Assembly (NCBI GenBank): GCA_900074885.1
Contig: FJUW01000012.1
Span: forward strand, 372,001-436,000
DNA: 64,000 nucleotides
Source: Rhynchosporium graminicola
Taxonomy: Eukaryota > Ascomycota > Leotiomycetes > Helotiales > Ploettnerulaceae
Direction: 5' to 3'
The notes below the pieces were generated by a model. That model had not been told where the DNA came from. It did no database searches and saw only the letters and a program-made list of their open reading frames with translations. Made by a program: the position numbers and the translations under genes. Positions 45,641 through 56,562 of this stretch are shown here, in pieces. Numbering within the stretch: the stretch's first letter is position 1; the number at the start of each line of letters is the position of its first letter.

Positions 45641-47110
45641 TAGGAACCAAAGCCCTTTGGAAAATTCAAAACAATAAATCTGATTTAGAATTGGAGAAGA
45701 TTCGGAAGGCACAGCAGTGAGAGGCTCGAGGTTCGAGACACGATCACCTGATGATCGACGCTGCTCTGTCCATTGAGTTCAAAAGTGGCGTAATTTCCAT
45801 GGATCGTAATAGTCAGTCAGTTCTCTTGCTTTTTCAAGGTGGACCGTCTTTTATATCTTGGCTTTCGTGAACACGCTTTCTGTTTACTATCAGTCTGGGA
45901 AAGAAAATGGAGGACACAATGATCAACTACAGAAGAAGAGAACGTGAAACATGGTATTGATGTAGTCTTGTGTGCTCGTGCAACGGACTCTCGGATTTGC
46001 ATCAGTTTCGGGAAATTATGACCAGCAATCATAGACACGTTACATATATTTTACATTGCTTCATATAGTAGCATGGAGAGGGATGAACCTCGCTTGTTTC
46101 TCCTCGGGACATTCGAAGTCAAAGAAAGGTCATTTACTCGGCATCGATCATGTGATCATCAGCAGTCATTACCTATCTGGGTCCGAGACTGGCCAAGTTC
46201 GCGACCGATGAACGAAACATGGCCGTTGGCCTGACATTGTCTTGCCAGAAAATCGTGACATTATTTGCCCAAGCCAAGACTCTAAGAATGCTAATAATGT
46301 CACTTTTTTAATTTACCTATGACTTCGAAAACTCGTCGAGGAAGCTTGTGTAATGATTTCATGAATTAGAGCGAATCTCAGCACATCACTAGATGGGAGA
46401 TGAATTTGGTTGGTGTCGTTCGCTTACATTCACATGACATCTCACTCCCATCCTCTCGCTCACCTCAAAAGAGGCAACCTGATCGTGAAATGAAACAAGG
46501 CCACAAGACTGTGCTTATCCTGCAGAATTTGAAAAGCATTCACAACGACGCGGCGACACATGGCGCATCCTGGATGTACAGATATAGTTCGAGGCTCATT
46601 CCAGGCCTCCACGCGGTTCCAGCTTCACTGGCGCCACATCCTCGACTTGCCGTTGGCTCACTCGCATCTTGTCACGTGGAGATGGGGAAGTCTCCCCGAT
46701 CTGACAGTAAGAAGCTTAAGAATGCTTGTCTTTCATACAAAGGTGCTGACGTTTCATCTGACTTTCTTACCGTTTTGCTATGTTGTGCGCTGGGTTGGCG
46801 GTTGATGCCATGCTTGTATATTTCCTCATTGGTTGTTCAGCACGAGCGGCTGATTTCTTTGTCGGAGGGTACGAGATCTTGAGGTTGATTCGAGGCTGGG
46901 ACTTCAGGGCCCGATTGGAGAGGCCTTACTCCAGACATGAGGGAATCGTGCATAATGCTTCATTGTCGTCAGCTTGAAATTCCGGTTCAGTCGGTTTCCA
47001 GATATAAGTAGTCGAGGCTTCCATCATTGAAAAATACCACCATTTCTCCATCGTCTCTTTTACTCGTGCTTTCATCTGTCAATTATCATCTTCGACTAGT
47101 CTACATCAAT
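45641..47110. other. Intergenic between divergent peptidase and RTA1-like genes
   Basis: About 1.5 kb. A 160-codon frame at 46400-46882 has no domain, no splice support and mixed composition, so it was not accepted. Promoters of both neighbours should be here. Confidence 0.45.
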
Positions 47111-48415
47111 ATGACTTCTACTACATCCTTCTCCAGCAGTACAACAACCTTCATACCCTCCTCAACAGCCTCATGTATCCGCGTACCGCCCGGCAAGAAC
47201 GGCTACGTCCCAGCATGGGCATGGTACGTATTGGGGAAGCTCAATTTGTTCTCTTTCCGAGCAATGTCCCAGGGCATTGTCGAGACATGCCTTAAGCTGT
47301 ATCAAATCCTTTAAGAGAAGAAAATCTAAACCTCATCGTGTACAGTGACGCAAATTACTCCTACAACCCCTCCTTCGCCGGCGCCATCGTCTTCGCGATC
47401 ATCTTCGGCATCTGTCTCTTCCTGCACATCTTCCAAGCAATCCACTACTCCAAGAACAAGCTCTGCTGGACCCTCATAATGGGTGTTCTCTGTAAGCATC
47501 AGCTTCTTGCAATATAATTTCCCTGATTAGCGAATCTCGGAGTCGAGGCAACTCCTACCCGTGATGTACTCCCGCTTACTCCTGAATGTTACAGCAAGAA
47601 GTAAACTAACTTCGATGTCCTGATGAACAGGGGAGTTCGCATCCTTCTCTATTCGCACTGCCGGGACGCGCAATCAGCAATCCACACCCCTCGCATTCGC
47701 ATCTCAGATCCTCGTTTTACTAGCACCGATGTGGATCAATGCATTCGTATACATGGTCCTCGGTCGCATGGTATACTTCTTCGTTCCCGCGCAGGAAATC
47801 TTCCGCATCAAAGGTATCAAAATAGCCAAGATTTTCGTCTGGCTGGACGTGCTGTCGTTCTTCACACAAGTCGGTGGAGGTGTGTTGATTGAGCCGACTA
47901 ATTCCGCCAAAGTGCAGATGATGGGTATTCATATCTACATGGGCGGTATCGGATTTCAAGAACTCTGCATTTTGATCTTCACGGCTATCGCTGTTCGTTT
48001 CGCTGTTACCATGAGTCGTCTCGAACGCTCAAACCAGATTATGGATGGGAAACCGAAATGGCGTACGCTCCTTTCCGTTCTATTCGCAGCTCTGATCCTC
48101 ATCACGATACGTATCATCTTTCGTATGGTGGAATTTGCATCGGGGCTGGATCCGGCAAAGAATCCCATCCCGTATCATGAGGCGTATTTTATGGTGCTCG
48201 ATGCCCTGCCGATGCTCGTTGCGGGTGTACTGTTTAATATCGTGCATCCGGGTAGAGTTCTGAGGGGGGAGGGAAGTGAGTTTCCGAGGGGACCGAGTAG
48301 GAAGGAGAAGAAGGAAATAAAGACGATGAAGAAGGAAGAGAAGATAGCGAAGAAGGCGGGGAAGAAGGGAAGCCTTGCGAGGGGCCAAGATAGTGGGGGG
48401 GTCGAGATGGTGTGA
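47111..48415 (+). CDS. RTA1-like seven-transmembrane protein (second copy in window)
   Basis: Exons 47111-47223, 47346-47491 and 47631-48415 give 347 residues. A Ser/Thr-rich N-terminus (Thr/Ser runs in the first 20 residues) precedes the first helix SFAGAIVFAIIFGICLFLHI. Later features are WEFASFSIRTAG, APMWINAFVYMVLGRMVYFF, DVLSFFTQVGGG, GIGFQELCILIFTAIAVRF, TIRIIFRMVEFASG and FNIVHPGRVL. The family signature residues agree with RTA1/Rsb1-type lipid transport or resistance proteins. The last 45 residues are very Lys-rich (KKEEKIAKKAGKK), a likely cytosolic tail. It diverges well from the copy at 38320, so it is not a recent tandem duplicate. Confidence 0.9.
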
Positions 48416-50452
48416 TTGCTTGATATGGTGTGATAGGGAGTGGCGAGGACTGTCGAATCTTTCCATAACTCGACTTTTCTAGAACACTATTTTGCATGCC
48501 TTAATGCTAATAAATACATACCGACGTATGCAAAAGGATACAAATAACTCTAAATACTAGACATAGCAGACTCAGCATCTCACTTGAATATCAGTCTGCA
48601 GAAGCATCACGCACCTAATCATTACTCGATATAATTAGATATCCGAGGGAGTAGATTTCTGACTCAAAGGAACCAAGTGTAATGGGAGTATCTTACGCAG
48701 TATTGTAGAGAGAGCAAGTGGGGCGCAGTGAGGAAATAGTATAGGGAGGTAACAGGTATATCTGACAGAAGAAGGCATAAAACGGTGCATTCGAACGAGT
48801 AGGATAAATTTAGAGGAAGATGAGGGAGCGCTACAAGAAGACAAGTAATAGTCGGTTACCCTCCTTTATCCCAAAAGACTGTTTCCGAGCTAGATAGGAA
48901 GGGCACTGGCTATTAGATCATTTATTCGTTGCGCGCGGGGGCGATTTACTTCGATATGATCAGCTCTATATTCTGAATTCAAATAGGCGTTTCATTTCGT
49001 GTCGCGTCTATTGCGTTTTATGAAGCACTACATAGAGAGAGACTGGGTTTCTGAGGCATGCAAGATTGTATTCCGGAAGAGTCGAGGCGTTCAAATGTCT
49101 GGCTGGCGAGGAACTTTGTATCCACGAGCTAGAAACTTGCTAGGGTTTATGTGTATAGACTAAGTAGACGAGGATCTTTGTGGAAATCTCACAGATAAGT
49201 GGTACAAAGATTGGCTTTCGAAAAGTTTTTGATCGTTGTCACGGAGATGTCGGGTTTAGCTCAGAGATCAGTGTGGTATATAAGTTGAGGACATTGATGG
49301 ACTCAACTCCTTTCAGATGTAACTATTGTATTCAAACAAAACCTAAGGCAAACTCAGAGTACTCTTGAGTACGAATTAAGTATGAAAATCCGGCACTGAA
49401 CCAAGACGGAATAGCAAAATCTGTTTAGCTATGAAGAACTATCATCGACTTCGGTCTGGACCACGAATTAGCCTTGAACGCGATTTGCACTCGCTTAGTA
49501 GGGTAATTCGATTTCACGAGATCAACCAAAGTCAAGAACGAAATCAAAATAAACTCAAGATCAAACCAACTCGGACAAACTAAATCAAATCCAAACCCAA
49601 ATTGGACCAAACTGGTTCACGACATACGACAAACCCTTGAAATTCTCCCCTCCCAGGCTGCCATGATCAACAGTCCAGTATCTATAATCCAGTTGAGAAT
49701 TCGAGATTGGCCAGGACCAATCTTGTCCTTAACTCCCTCCCCAATTCCTATGCCGTTCCCCTACCCACTTAGTCCACCCCGTAAGACCAGATCAAGGCCC
49801 CTCTAACTAACAGAGCAACAGGACCACTTTTTCAAAAATTAGCATATTACTCATTTTAAATCCGTGATGATAAAGTGGATGAATACTTACCGCAGTGAAA
49901 CGTTCAGCGTCTTGCGTACATTTATGATCTATTGTTAGGTGGCTGATGGTACACTACACCATCGAGGCCCGCCATTCGTGTTGCCGAACCACATGGCGTT
50001 GCAAACTTCCATGAGCATACCTTTATGTTTGGCTCATTTGGCTGTTGTTGGACACAAGAGCCAGGAATGGTGTAGACTGGACGGCTGCCGCATATGCTCG
50101 CTTGGGTTACACCCGCAAGAAGCACAACAAGAAGTGTCACAAGCTAGTCACATGAGAGCTGAGCGAGAATTGTAAGGCTTGTTTCATTCGTTGTTTTGAA
50201 CTATTTGCCCATGGCACACCTTCCTGTGACCTTGCTTCTCATATTTACAGTACACCATACCACCCTACACGCCAACCCAATATGCTGAATTCAGAAAAGA
50301 CAAAAACGACCACAAAGGGGGTATCATAGGTTCCTCCTGGCTTTCTCTCTTTCCAAACCCGCTTGCCATGATTGCCACACAAAAACAAAGGGAACTTTGC
50401 ACCCAAAAGTGCGCTATTTTGGTACTCCCGATTTCCGAAAACCCACTGATTC
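48416..50452. other. Intergenic, about 2 kb
   Basis: Contains a G-poor, AAATC/CCAAAC-rich stretch on the plus strand at about 49500-49620 and a minus-strand frame at 49922-50140 that begins like a signal peptide (see findings). No confident gene. The right-hand end is the 3' region of the TBC gene. Confidence 0.4.
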
Positions 50453-53400
50453 TCATCCCGATCCTAAAGCGACCTCACCCTCCTCATCAACCGGCATCGG
50501 CGTCCTAACAGTCAAATCGACTCCATCGTCCGCTCCGAGCTCCAGTTGCGTCTCCTTCGCCGTCGTTATCGGTGAGCTTTCTGCCTCAACTTCCGCAGTT
50601 GCCTCACTCTCAACCACGTCGGCCACCCCAGCCACCTCATCTATCGCCTTCGCAGCTTTCTCCGCCCTCTCTCTCCTCCTTTTCTCATTCCTCTCTTCCC
50701 TCTCCCTCCCAATCTCCTTCTCTGCCTCGATAGCTTTCGTCCTCTTCAGTTCGACATCCTCTCTCTTCACCACTCTCCTTAGCCCCTCACTCGCATGAAT
50801 CAACCCATCAATACTAATAGCATGATTCGTCATCTGGTGATTGATATACGTATAAACACCCGCTGGAGTCTCGCACTGTAGGAGCTGTTGCTCGTTGAGT
50901 TTGAGAAGTGCTAACGCGACTTGAAATAAAAAGGTCGATCCGTCATTCGTGCAGAGCACGACATCCCAAACTCTGAACAGAGCTTCGGCTGATAGACAGT
51001 CCGTGAAAACACTGAGAAACCATTGGAATGTCAAGGCTTCCAGTTCGATTCCTAGGTCATCGAGATGTGCGGATAGTTTCGGTAGGATAGAGCCTACGTA
51101 TTGTCTTAACACGATCTGGTCTGCTCGCGAGGCGAGAAGAGAGTGATCGTAATATCCTCCAGGAAGGATATTCTCGATGATGCTTGCTAGCACCCAAAAC
51201 GCTTCCTCAGCCTTAGGCATGATGAGCAGAAGACAGGCCGTAATGAGATTCATGCCCTGACAATATCCGACCTCTTTGTTCCTCCTCGAGTAAGCCAGTA
51301 GAACTTCATTCAATTTGATGACTCCTGGTCCTTTGCGGAAAAATATATTATCTGTCAAAGTACGGTTGATATCCATTTGGATCTGTGCCACGATCGCCGG
51401 ATCGTCATCGTCGTCGTTCTGAGCGACAAGATTTTCGTAGTATCCAGGAACACGTAGAGCTGCAGCTCCTGAACATTCAGCCCAGACCTTGGCTCGGTAT
51501 GCAACTGGGATGCCACCTAGGACGAGAGCTTTGAATTCATTCCATTTTGCGCGACCCACTTTGCCTTTGTTTCCTAGACCTGCTACGCCGATCATTTCGC
51601 CGTCTGTCAAAGTAGCTTCCGGCATGATGGCTATCGGACGTTGGGAATTCTTGTCCATAGCAGTAGCTGCTAGAGCAGCGGCAGCGGCTTCGCCGTCACG
51701 TTTACGCTCAGCACGCACCTTTCGAAGGAAATCGTTCCAGCGAGGCGTTTTGGCGGCTTGGAGCGAATCGTGGAGTTCTCCAAGCCGTTTCAAGAGTATT
51801 TTGACAGGTTCGACATCTTCATGAGACAGGTCTGCTGAGGGGGTGGGCTCGGTTGCGGCAGCTTTGGACATGGTTGCGTTTTGAGAGACGGTTGATATAG
51901 ATGGTAGAGGAGCGATTGTTTTTGAAGATGGTAAGAACCCTCTTTCTTCAGTCAAGATCCCTGGAGATCGCGGCACTTCTCCACCTTCCATTACTTCAAA
52001 AGCAGGTATACCTCCGGATGGAGTATGTGAAAGGAGTTCTGTGGGGAAAGTCGCAATCTTGAGGTAGTCTTGCCATCTCTTGACTGGTTTGCCATCTTCA
52101 AGACGCTCTTCGGTAGATGTTGGGGTGTCGGGACGTTCCTCTTCAATACTCAGGTCAGAGCTTGATATGTCCACAGAGAGCCCGCTTCTGGCGCTGCTTA
52201 ACATCTCGACTCGACTTCCTTGTTTCACTTTTTGCATATTCTCTGCAGCTTCTCGTTGTCTTTTCTTCCGCCGTTGATCATATATAAACCCAAAACGATC
52301 TGTAAGAAACTCGGGATTGTAAGGATGGTTGTATGTCTGGGTTATTGTTGGCGGTTGGTCGTCTGGATCCAAAATTGTGTCCATTTCAACGGGGCCGTAA
52401 TTATCTGCACCACTGGAAGTAGTGACGTTTTGTGGACTTGATGCCATGGTGTCCCATCTCTCCTGTGGCCTCATAGGGCCCTTATTGCCCGCATTCGTAG
52501 CTCGTCGATTCCCAGGTATTGCCTTTGGACCTTGTTTTGGCGCGGGTCTGGCGGACATAGTTGTTTTAACACTAGCAGAAGATGCTGCTCTCCCTTTTGA
52601 TGTTGTCCCAGTGCTATTCGCTCTTCCTCGTCCCAATGTATCAGCATCTCGATTGGTCATGGTAGTCCCAGCAACCAACTTCAGTGCTAGAGTAGCCAGT
52701 CCAGACGAGGGCTTTCGATCTCGGTGAGAGGCAGCAACATTGCTTGACAGTGCACTCGAAGCCCGGCTTGGACTTCTCATTGGACTCCTTACTGGGCTCT
52801 TTGAATTCTCCGGTGGCTGAAATAACCCATTTTGCAACACTGACTTCCGACTTGTTACGGTGCTTCCCCGTCTCTCAGTCCCTCCTGATACGCCAACAGT
52901 ATCCCCATTGATACTGCTTGCTTGACCGGTGTTCCTGCTCGTGCCTCCCCATATATAGTCCTTCCAACCCTTCTGAGCAGCCGCTGGTTTGTCCTCTAAC
53001 GCTTTCAACTTTGCTGCTGCTCGTATCGTAGCATCGTGATCCGTCGTTCCAAGCTCTCCTCTTGCGACCGTGCCACCCATGGCATCATTCATCAAATCTT
53101 CCAGCCCATCTTCTTCGATGATATCCCCATTGACCGAATCCGCGGGCGACTTCCTCTCACTCTCAATTGCCTTCAATCGATGCTCTAGATCCAGATTTGA
53201 CAGTCCACATTCCAGTATAATCTTTCTCAAAGCCCTCTCCCTATTCTCTGCTTTCCGCCTCAATGAAGCTATCTGCGCATCTCGTTGTGCTAAATCCTCT
53301 GCTATTTGCCTGACAAAACTCACTGCTCCATTCCGTGCGATCAGTCGCTCGATATGGTCATCGTTCGCAAGATGTATCGATCCTGGAACCGAACTAACAG

Positions 53401-54031
53401 TGAGTGGCGCATCATCGAAGAGCGCAGGTCGATTCTGTCGCACAGATGAGGTAGTCAAGCTCTCGACGATCGAGGGAGATGTATCGGAAGCTTTGCGTGC
53501 ACCATTCGCAGCCCCATCCACAGAACGCGGGATCAAGGGGCGGTCCGTGGGCGACTCGGGGGAAAAAGAGGGAAACGAAGTCAAGGACTTGTCGGAAATC
53601 GAGGATGCGCTGCTTGACATATAGGACGCATATTTCCGAGGCTTCGCCCTCACGGTCTGCGATCGTGCACTCCTCCCAGATGTGTGTGACTGATGTGAAC
53701 TTGACCTCTGAAGCGAGACTGGACCACCATCCATATCCATTGTCTTGAGGAGCCAGCCGTCAACATATGCCTCTTTCTGCGGATCGTGATGCTGATGGTA
53801 ATGGTGATCGTAGTCGTAATTCTCGGTAGACAGCCTCCTTGCGGTCGTGTGGAAAGCGTCGATGTGGCATGAAACGAACGAAGCTTCTGTGTACGCGGGA
53901 TTGTATAGAGAGTAGACTTGGTGGTGGAGGAGATCTGGCTGGTGGTGTGGATGTTGGAGTTGGTATTGGGGTTGGGATTGGGGTTGAGGGTGCTGTGGTG
54001 CAGCCTTGCATAACAGGTTAGAGAATGCCAT
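50453..54031 (-). CDS. TBC-domain Rab GTPase-activating protein
   Basis: Intron-free gene of 1192 residues. The N-terminus is rich in Gln/His/Pro and then Ser/Thr, with a short coiled coil near residue 235-290 (FVRQIAEDLAQRDAQIASLR). The TBC domain lies at roughly residues 835-1080, starting LGGIPVAYRAKVWAECSGA. It has the arginine finger in DINRTL and the glutamine finger in GYCQGMN, both needed to speed GTP hydrolysis by Rab proteins. SVFTDCLSAEALFRVWDVVL and the closing helices follow. A Glu/Arg/Lys-rich helix ends the chain. It should act at membranes in vesicle traffic; the Rab partner is unknown. The start is the first ATG in the long frame. Confidence 0.93.
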   Translation of the reverse strand: MAFSNLLCKAAPQHPQPQSQPQYQLQHPHHQPDLLHHQVYSLYNPAYTEASFVSCHIDAFHTTARRLSTENYDYDHHYHQHHDPQKEAYVDGWLLKTMDMDGGPVSLQRSSSHQSHTSGRSARSQTVRAKPRKYASYMSSSASSISDKSLTSFPSFSPESPTDRPLIPRSVDGAANGARKASDTSPSIVESLTTSSVRQNRPALFDDAPLTVSSVPGSIHLANDDHIERLIARNGAVSFVRQIAEDLAQRDAQIASLRRKAENRERALRKIILECGLSNLDLEHRLKAIESERKSPADSVNGDIIEEDGLEDLMNDAMGGTVARGELGTTDHDATIRAAAKLKALEDKPAAAQKGWKDYIWGGTSRNTGQASSINGDTVGVSGGTERRGSTVTSRKSVLQNGLFQPPENSKSPVRSPMRSPSRASSALSSNVAASHRDRKPSSGLATLALKLVAGTTMTNRDADTLGRGRANSTGTTSKGRAASSASVKTTMSARPAPKQGPKAIPGNRRATNAGNKGPMRPQERWDTMASSPQNVTTSSGADNYGPVEMDTILDPDDQPPTITQTYNHPYNPEFLTDRFGFIYDQRRKKRQREAAENMQKVKQGSRVEMLSSARSGLSVDISSSDLSIEEERPDTPTSTEERLEDGKPVKRWQDYLKIATFPTELLSHTPSGGIPAFEVMEGGEVPRSPGILTEERGFLPSSKTIAPLPSISTVSQNATMSKAAATEPTPSADLSHEDVEPVKILLKRLGELHDSLQAAKTPRWNDFLRKVRAERKRDGEAAAAALAATAMDKNSQRPIAIMPEATLTDGEMIGVAGLGNKGKVGRAKWNEFKALVLGGIPVAYRAKVWAECSGAAALRVPGYYENLVAQNDDDDDPAIVAQIQMDINRTLTDNIFFRKGPGVIKLNEVLLAYSRRNKEVGYCQGMNLITACLLLIMPKAEEAFWVLASIIENILPGGYYDHSLLASRADQIVLRQYVGSILPKLSAHLDDLGIELEALTFQWFLSVFTDCLSAEALFRVWDVVLCTNDGSTFLFQVALALLKLNEQQLLQCETPAGVYTYINHQMTNHAISIDGLIHASEGLRRVVKREDVELKRTKAIEAEKEIGREREERNEKRRRERAEKAAKAIDEVAGVADVVESEATAEVEAESSPITTAKETQLELGADDGVDLTVRTPMPVDEEGEVALGSG

Positions 54032-54843
54032 CCCGTTGCGCGTTCCCTGTCGTCATACGTAAAACTCGCGTAAGAAGCTCTACAAACTCACAGAAAATCT
54101 GATTTTCTTCTTTCGACCTTCTTTCTCCCTCCTTGGGAAACGTTCTTCTTATGGCGTTGCGATTATTCGAATCAGATAGGTGTAAGGGGCTACGCGGTCA
54201 TGCAGATTTTGCGTGATTTTGTGTTGTATGAGGGTATTGCGAGCACGCAAATGGCTCATAGAATTCCGCACACACACACACATGAATACACACATGCGTG
54301 CGTTTCATGAATACGCTTGGTTGTGACCCCTAACATTCCGTACCTAGTCTCGGTAGTCTGAAGGAGCTATCACAATGATTGTAACACACTATGAATATCA
54401 CAGGAATGTGGCAGATCAGGGGCATCGATCGAGAACACCTGGCTGGCACTGCAAGAATCAAGTAAAGTCACGAAACAATTCAATTCCCGGACTTTCGTTG
54501 ATTCTGATAGTAGCAATGCCACGATGTTTCAAAATCAGCAAAATAACTTGCCACTACTGTCACATCGATAAACATACCGAAATAAATCTACTAAGCATGT
54601 ATAGTCGGGTACTAAATGGCATTTTGATAGTGGAGTCAAAGCCCTCTCATGATTGGCTTATCGTCCCTCGGTCCAACCCCAGATTTCGGCTTCCAGACAG
54701 CTCCCCGCGTTAACGAGTGACTACAGCTTGTTTCCATGAATTAACTTACCACAACGACTTCCACTTCTTTCTGTCAAAATCTATTGAGAAAAACATTTCC
54801 TGTCGATCTCTTCCAATTCTTCTAATAATCTCAAGACTTCATA
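54032..54843. other. Divergent promoter region of TBC and SDR genes, with short CA repeat
   Basis: About 810 bp. A (CA)7 microsatellite lies at 54269-54282, next to ACACATGCGTGCG. A 112-codon frame at 54375-54713 has no domain. The last 100 bases before 54844 look like promoter and leader. Confidence 0.45.
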
Positions 54844-55963
54844 ATGTCTGCCGCCACCAGCAAACGCAGACTTCAAGCTCTCAGCGAGCAATTAGTAGCT
54901 CCAGTTCCCGACCAAGGCAAATTCGAAGACATCCCCATCCTCAAAAAGATAGCCCCCTCTTCCACCGGACCTAGAGTCGAAGGCAAGGTCATAGTAGTAA
55001 CAGGTCAGTCTACCCCCTCTATTCTACCACAAGAACTCCAAAGCTGTTCAATTCTACCCAACTTCCATCTAATACCTTCCCAGGAACGAACTCCCCCCTC
55101 GGCATTGGGCGCGCATCAGCCCACCAATTTGCCCAAAATGGTGCCCTCGCAATCTACATCTGCGACTTCAGCGACTCGCATCTCGAAACCCATAAGCGAG
55201 AAATCCTATCTCTCTACCCGAAAGTCGATATCCACGTCCGGAAATTCGACGCCTCGGACGAAGATTCCGTGAAATCAGTCGTTGACGAAGCCGTGTTGAC
55301 GTATGGACGGCTCGACATCTTTTTTGCGAATGCGGGTATCGTGGGACAACCGAAGATGTTTACGGAGATTTCGTCCGACGAGTTTATGTTTACGATGAAG
55401 ACGAATGTTGTTAGGTGGGTACTTGTCCTTCCTCTACTCCTACTCACTATTGGTATCTGTGGAACCTGGTGTATCTCGCAAAGTTATAGTTATGTTTTGG
55501 TTCTGATACCGGCTAACACAAGCTTTATAGCGTACATCTCGCAGCTAAATACGCCGCCCCAGCTATGATGTTAACGAACAACGAGAAGAAATACCCCTCA
55601 GGCAGCATCATAGCAACTGCCTCAGTCGCCGGTATTCGCTCCAACGCCGGCTCGTCCGACTACTCAGCCTCGAAATCATCAGTCATCTCCCTCGCTCAAA
55701 CGATCTCCTATCAGTTGGCAGGAACCGGTATCCGCATGAACGCCATATGTCCCGGTGTGATTGAAACTGGCATGACGGCCATAATGTATGAAGCCGCCCG
55801 AGCAAGAGGTTCGGAGAAGAAAATTGGACAGCTGAACCCACTGAGGAGAGGTGCGCAAGCCGATGAGGTTGCGAGAGTGGCGCTTTTCTTGGGGAGTGAG
55901 GAGAGTAGTTATGTTAATGGGCAGGCGTGGGCTGTAGACGGCGGTTTGAGTAGTGGGCAGTAG
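54844..55963 (+). CDS. Short-chain dehydrogenase/reductase (SDR)
   Basis: Exons 54844-55003, 55084-55414 and 55531-55963 give 307 residues. An N-terminal extension of about 45 residues precedes KVIVVTG; the intron splits the nucleotide-binding motif, which reads TGTNSPLGIG after splicing. The structural motif is FFANAGIVG, the catalytic serine is in TASVAGI and the catalytic pair in YSASK. The C-terminus has VNGQAWAVDGG. It should be an NAD(P)-dependent oxidoreductase of the classical SDR type. Pro within the glycine motif (TGxxSPLGIG) is somewhat unusual. It is divergent from the TBC gene. Substrate unknown. Confidence 0.9.
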
Positions 55964-56562
55964 GTGTTCTCCAAATTCCTTTCTTGTGCTTTTGATCATC
56001 CCTTTAGTAGGCAAAGCTGACTCCAGATCTCTCCACAGCCCATTTGTGCCTGGGAAATTGGCTTGAGGGAAAAGACTGTGGTATGAATATATCATGGCTT
56101 TGTGCTGGGTTGGAGGTTATTCACTATCAGCGAAGGGTGTACATGGGATGTTAAAGCCCACCAGTCATTTCTTACATGATGCTCGAGGGCGGCCAAATAC
56201 GTTTCCGATATAACGACATTTGGTTGTGGTTCAAAGTCACCAACTTATCATTTGACTTTCCTGAAACAATTTTGTAAGGTCATAAGAGTGTTATCTGACA
56301 TTACAAAGGAAATTTGCCAATATAGGCTCTTAGCCATGGAAAGTCACAGCATCTTCGAAAGAAAAATCAGGGAATTGAAATAGCTTTATTGGTCACAAAT
56401 TTGGCCAGCCATAGATATTTCACGAAATGTGCAAGCAGGGTCAAAATTGAACTTGCATGCTACCAATGCACTACCCTAAAAGTCTCCTAATCTCAGATCT
56501 CATTCTCTCCCTAATATCACATCTCAACTAGCGCAATTCCCCTCCCCCTCAGCCACTCCCCC
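55964..56562. other. 3' intergenic between convergent SDR and secreted-protein genes
   Basis: About 600 bp between convergent stops. A minus-strand frame (55679-56095) only shadows the SDR. No gene visible. Confidence 0.5.

Noticed and set aside
46400..46882. 160-codon frame
   Set aside because: No domain, no splice support, low-complexity basic composition; probably chance in intergenic DNA.
50397..53624. Several plus-strand Ser/Ala-rich frames over 50.4-53.6 kb
   Set aside because: Antisense shadows of the intron-free TBC gene.
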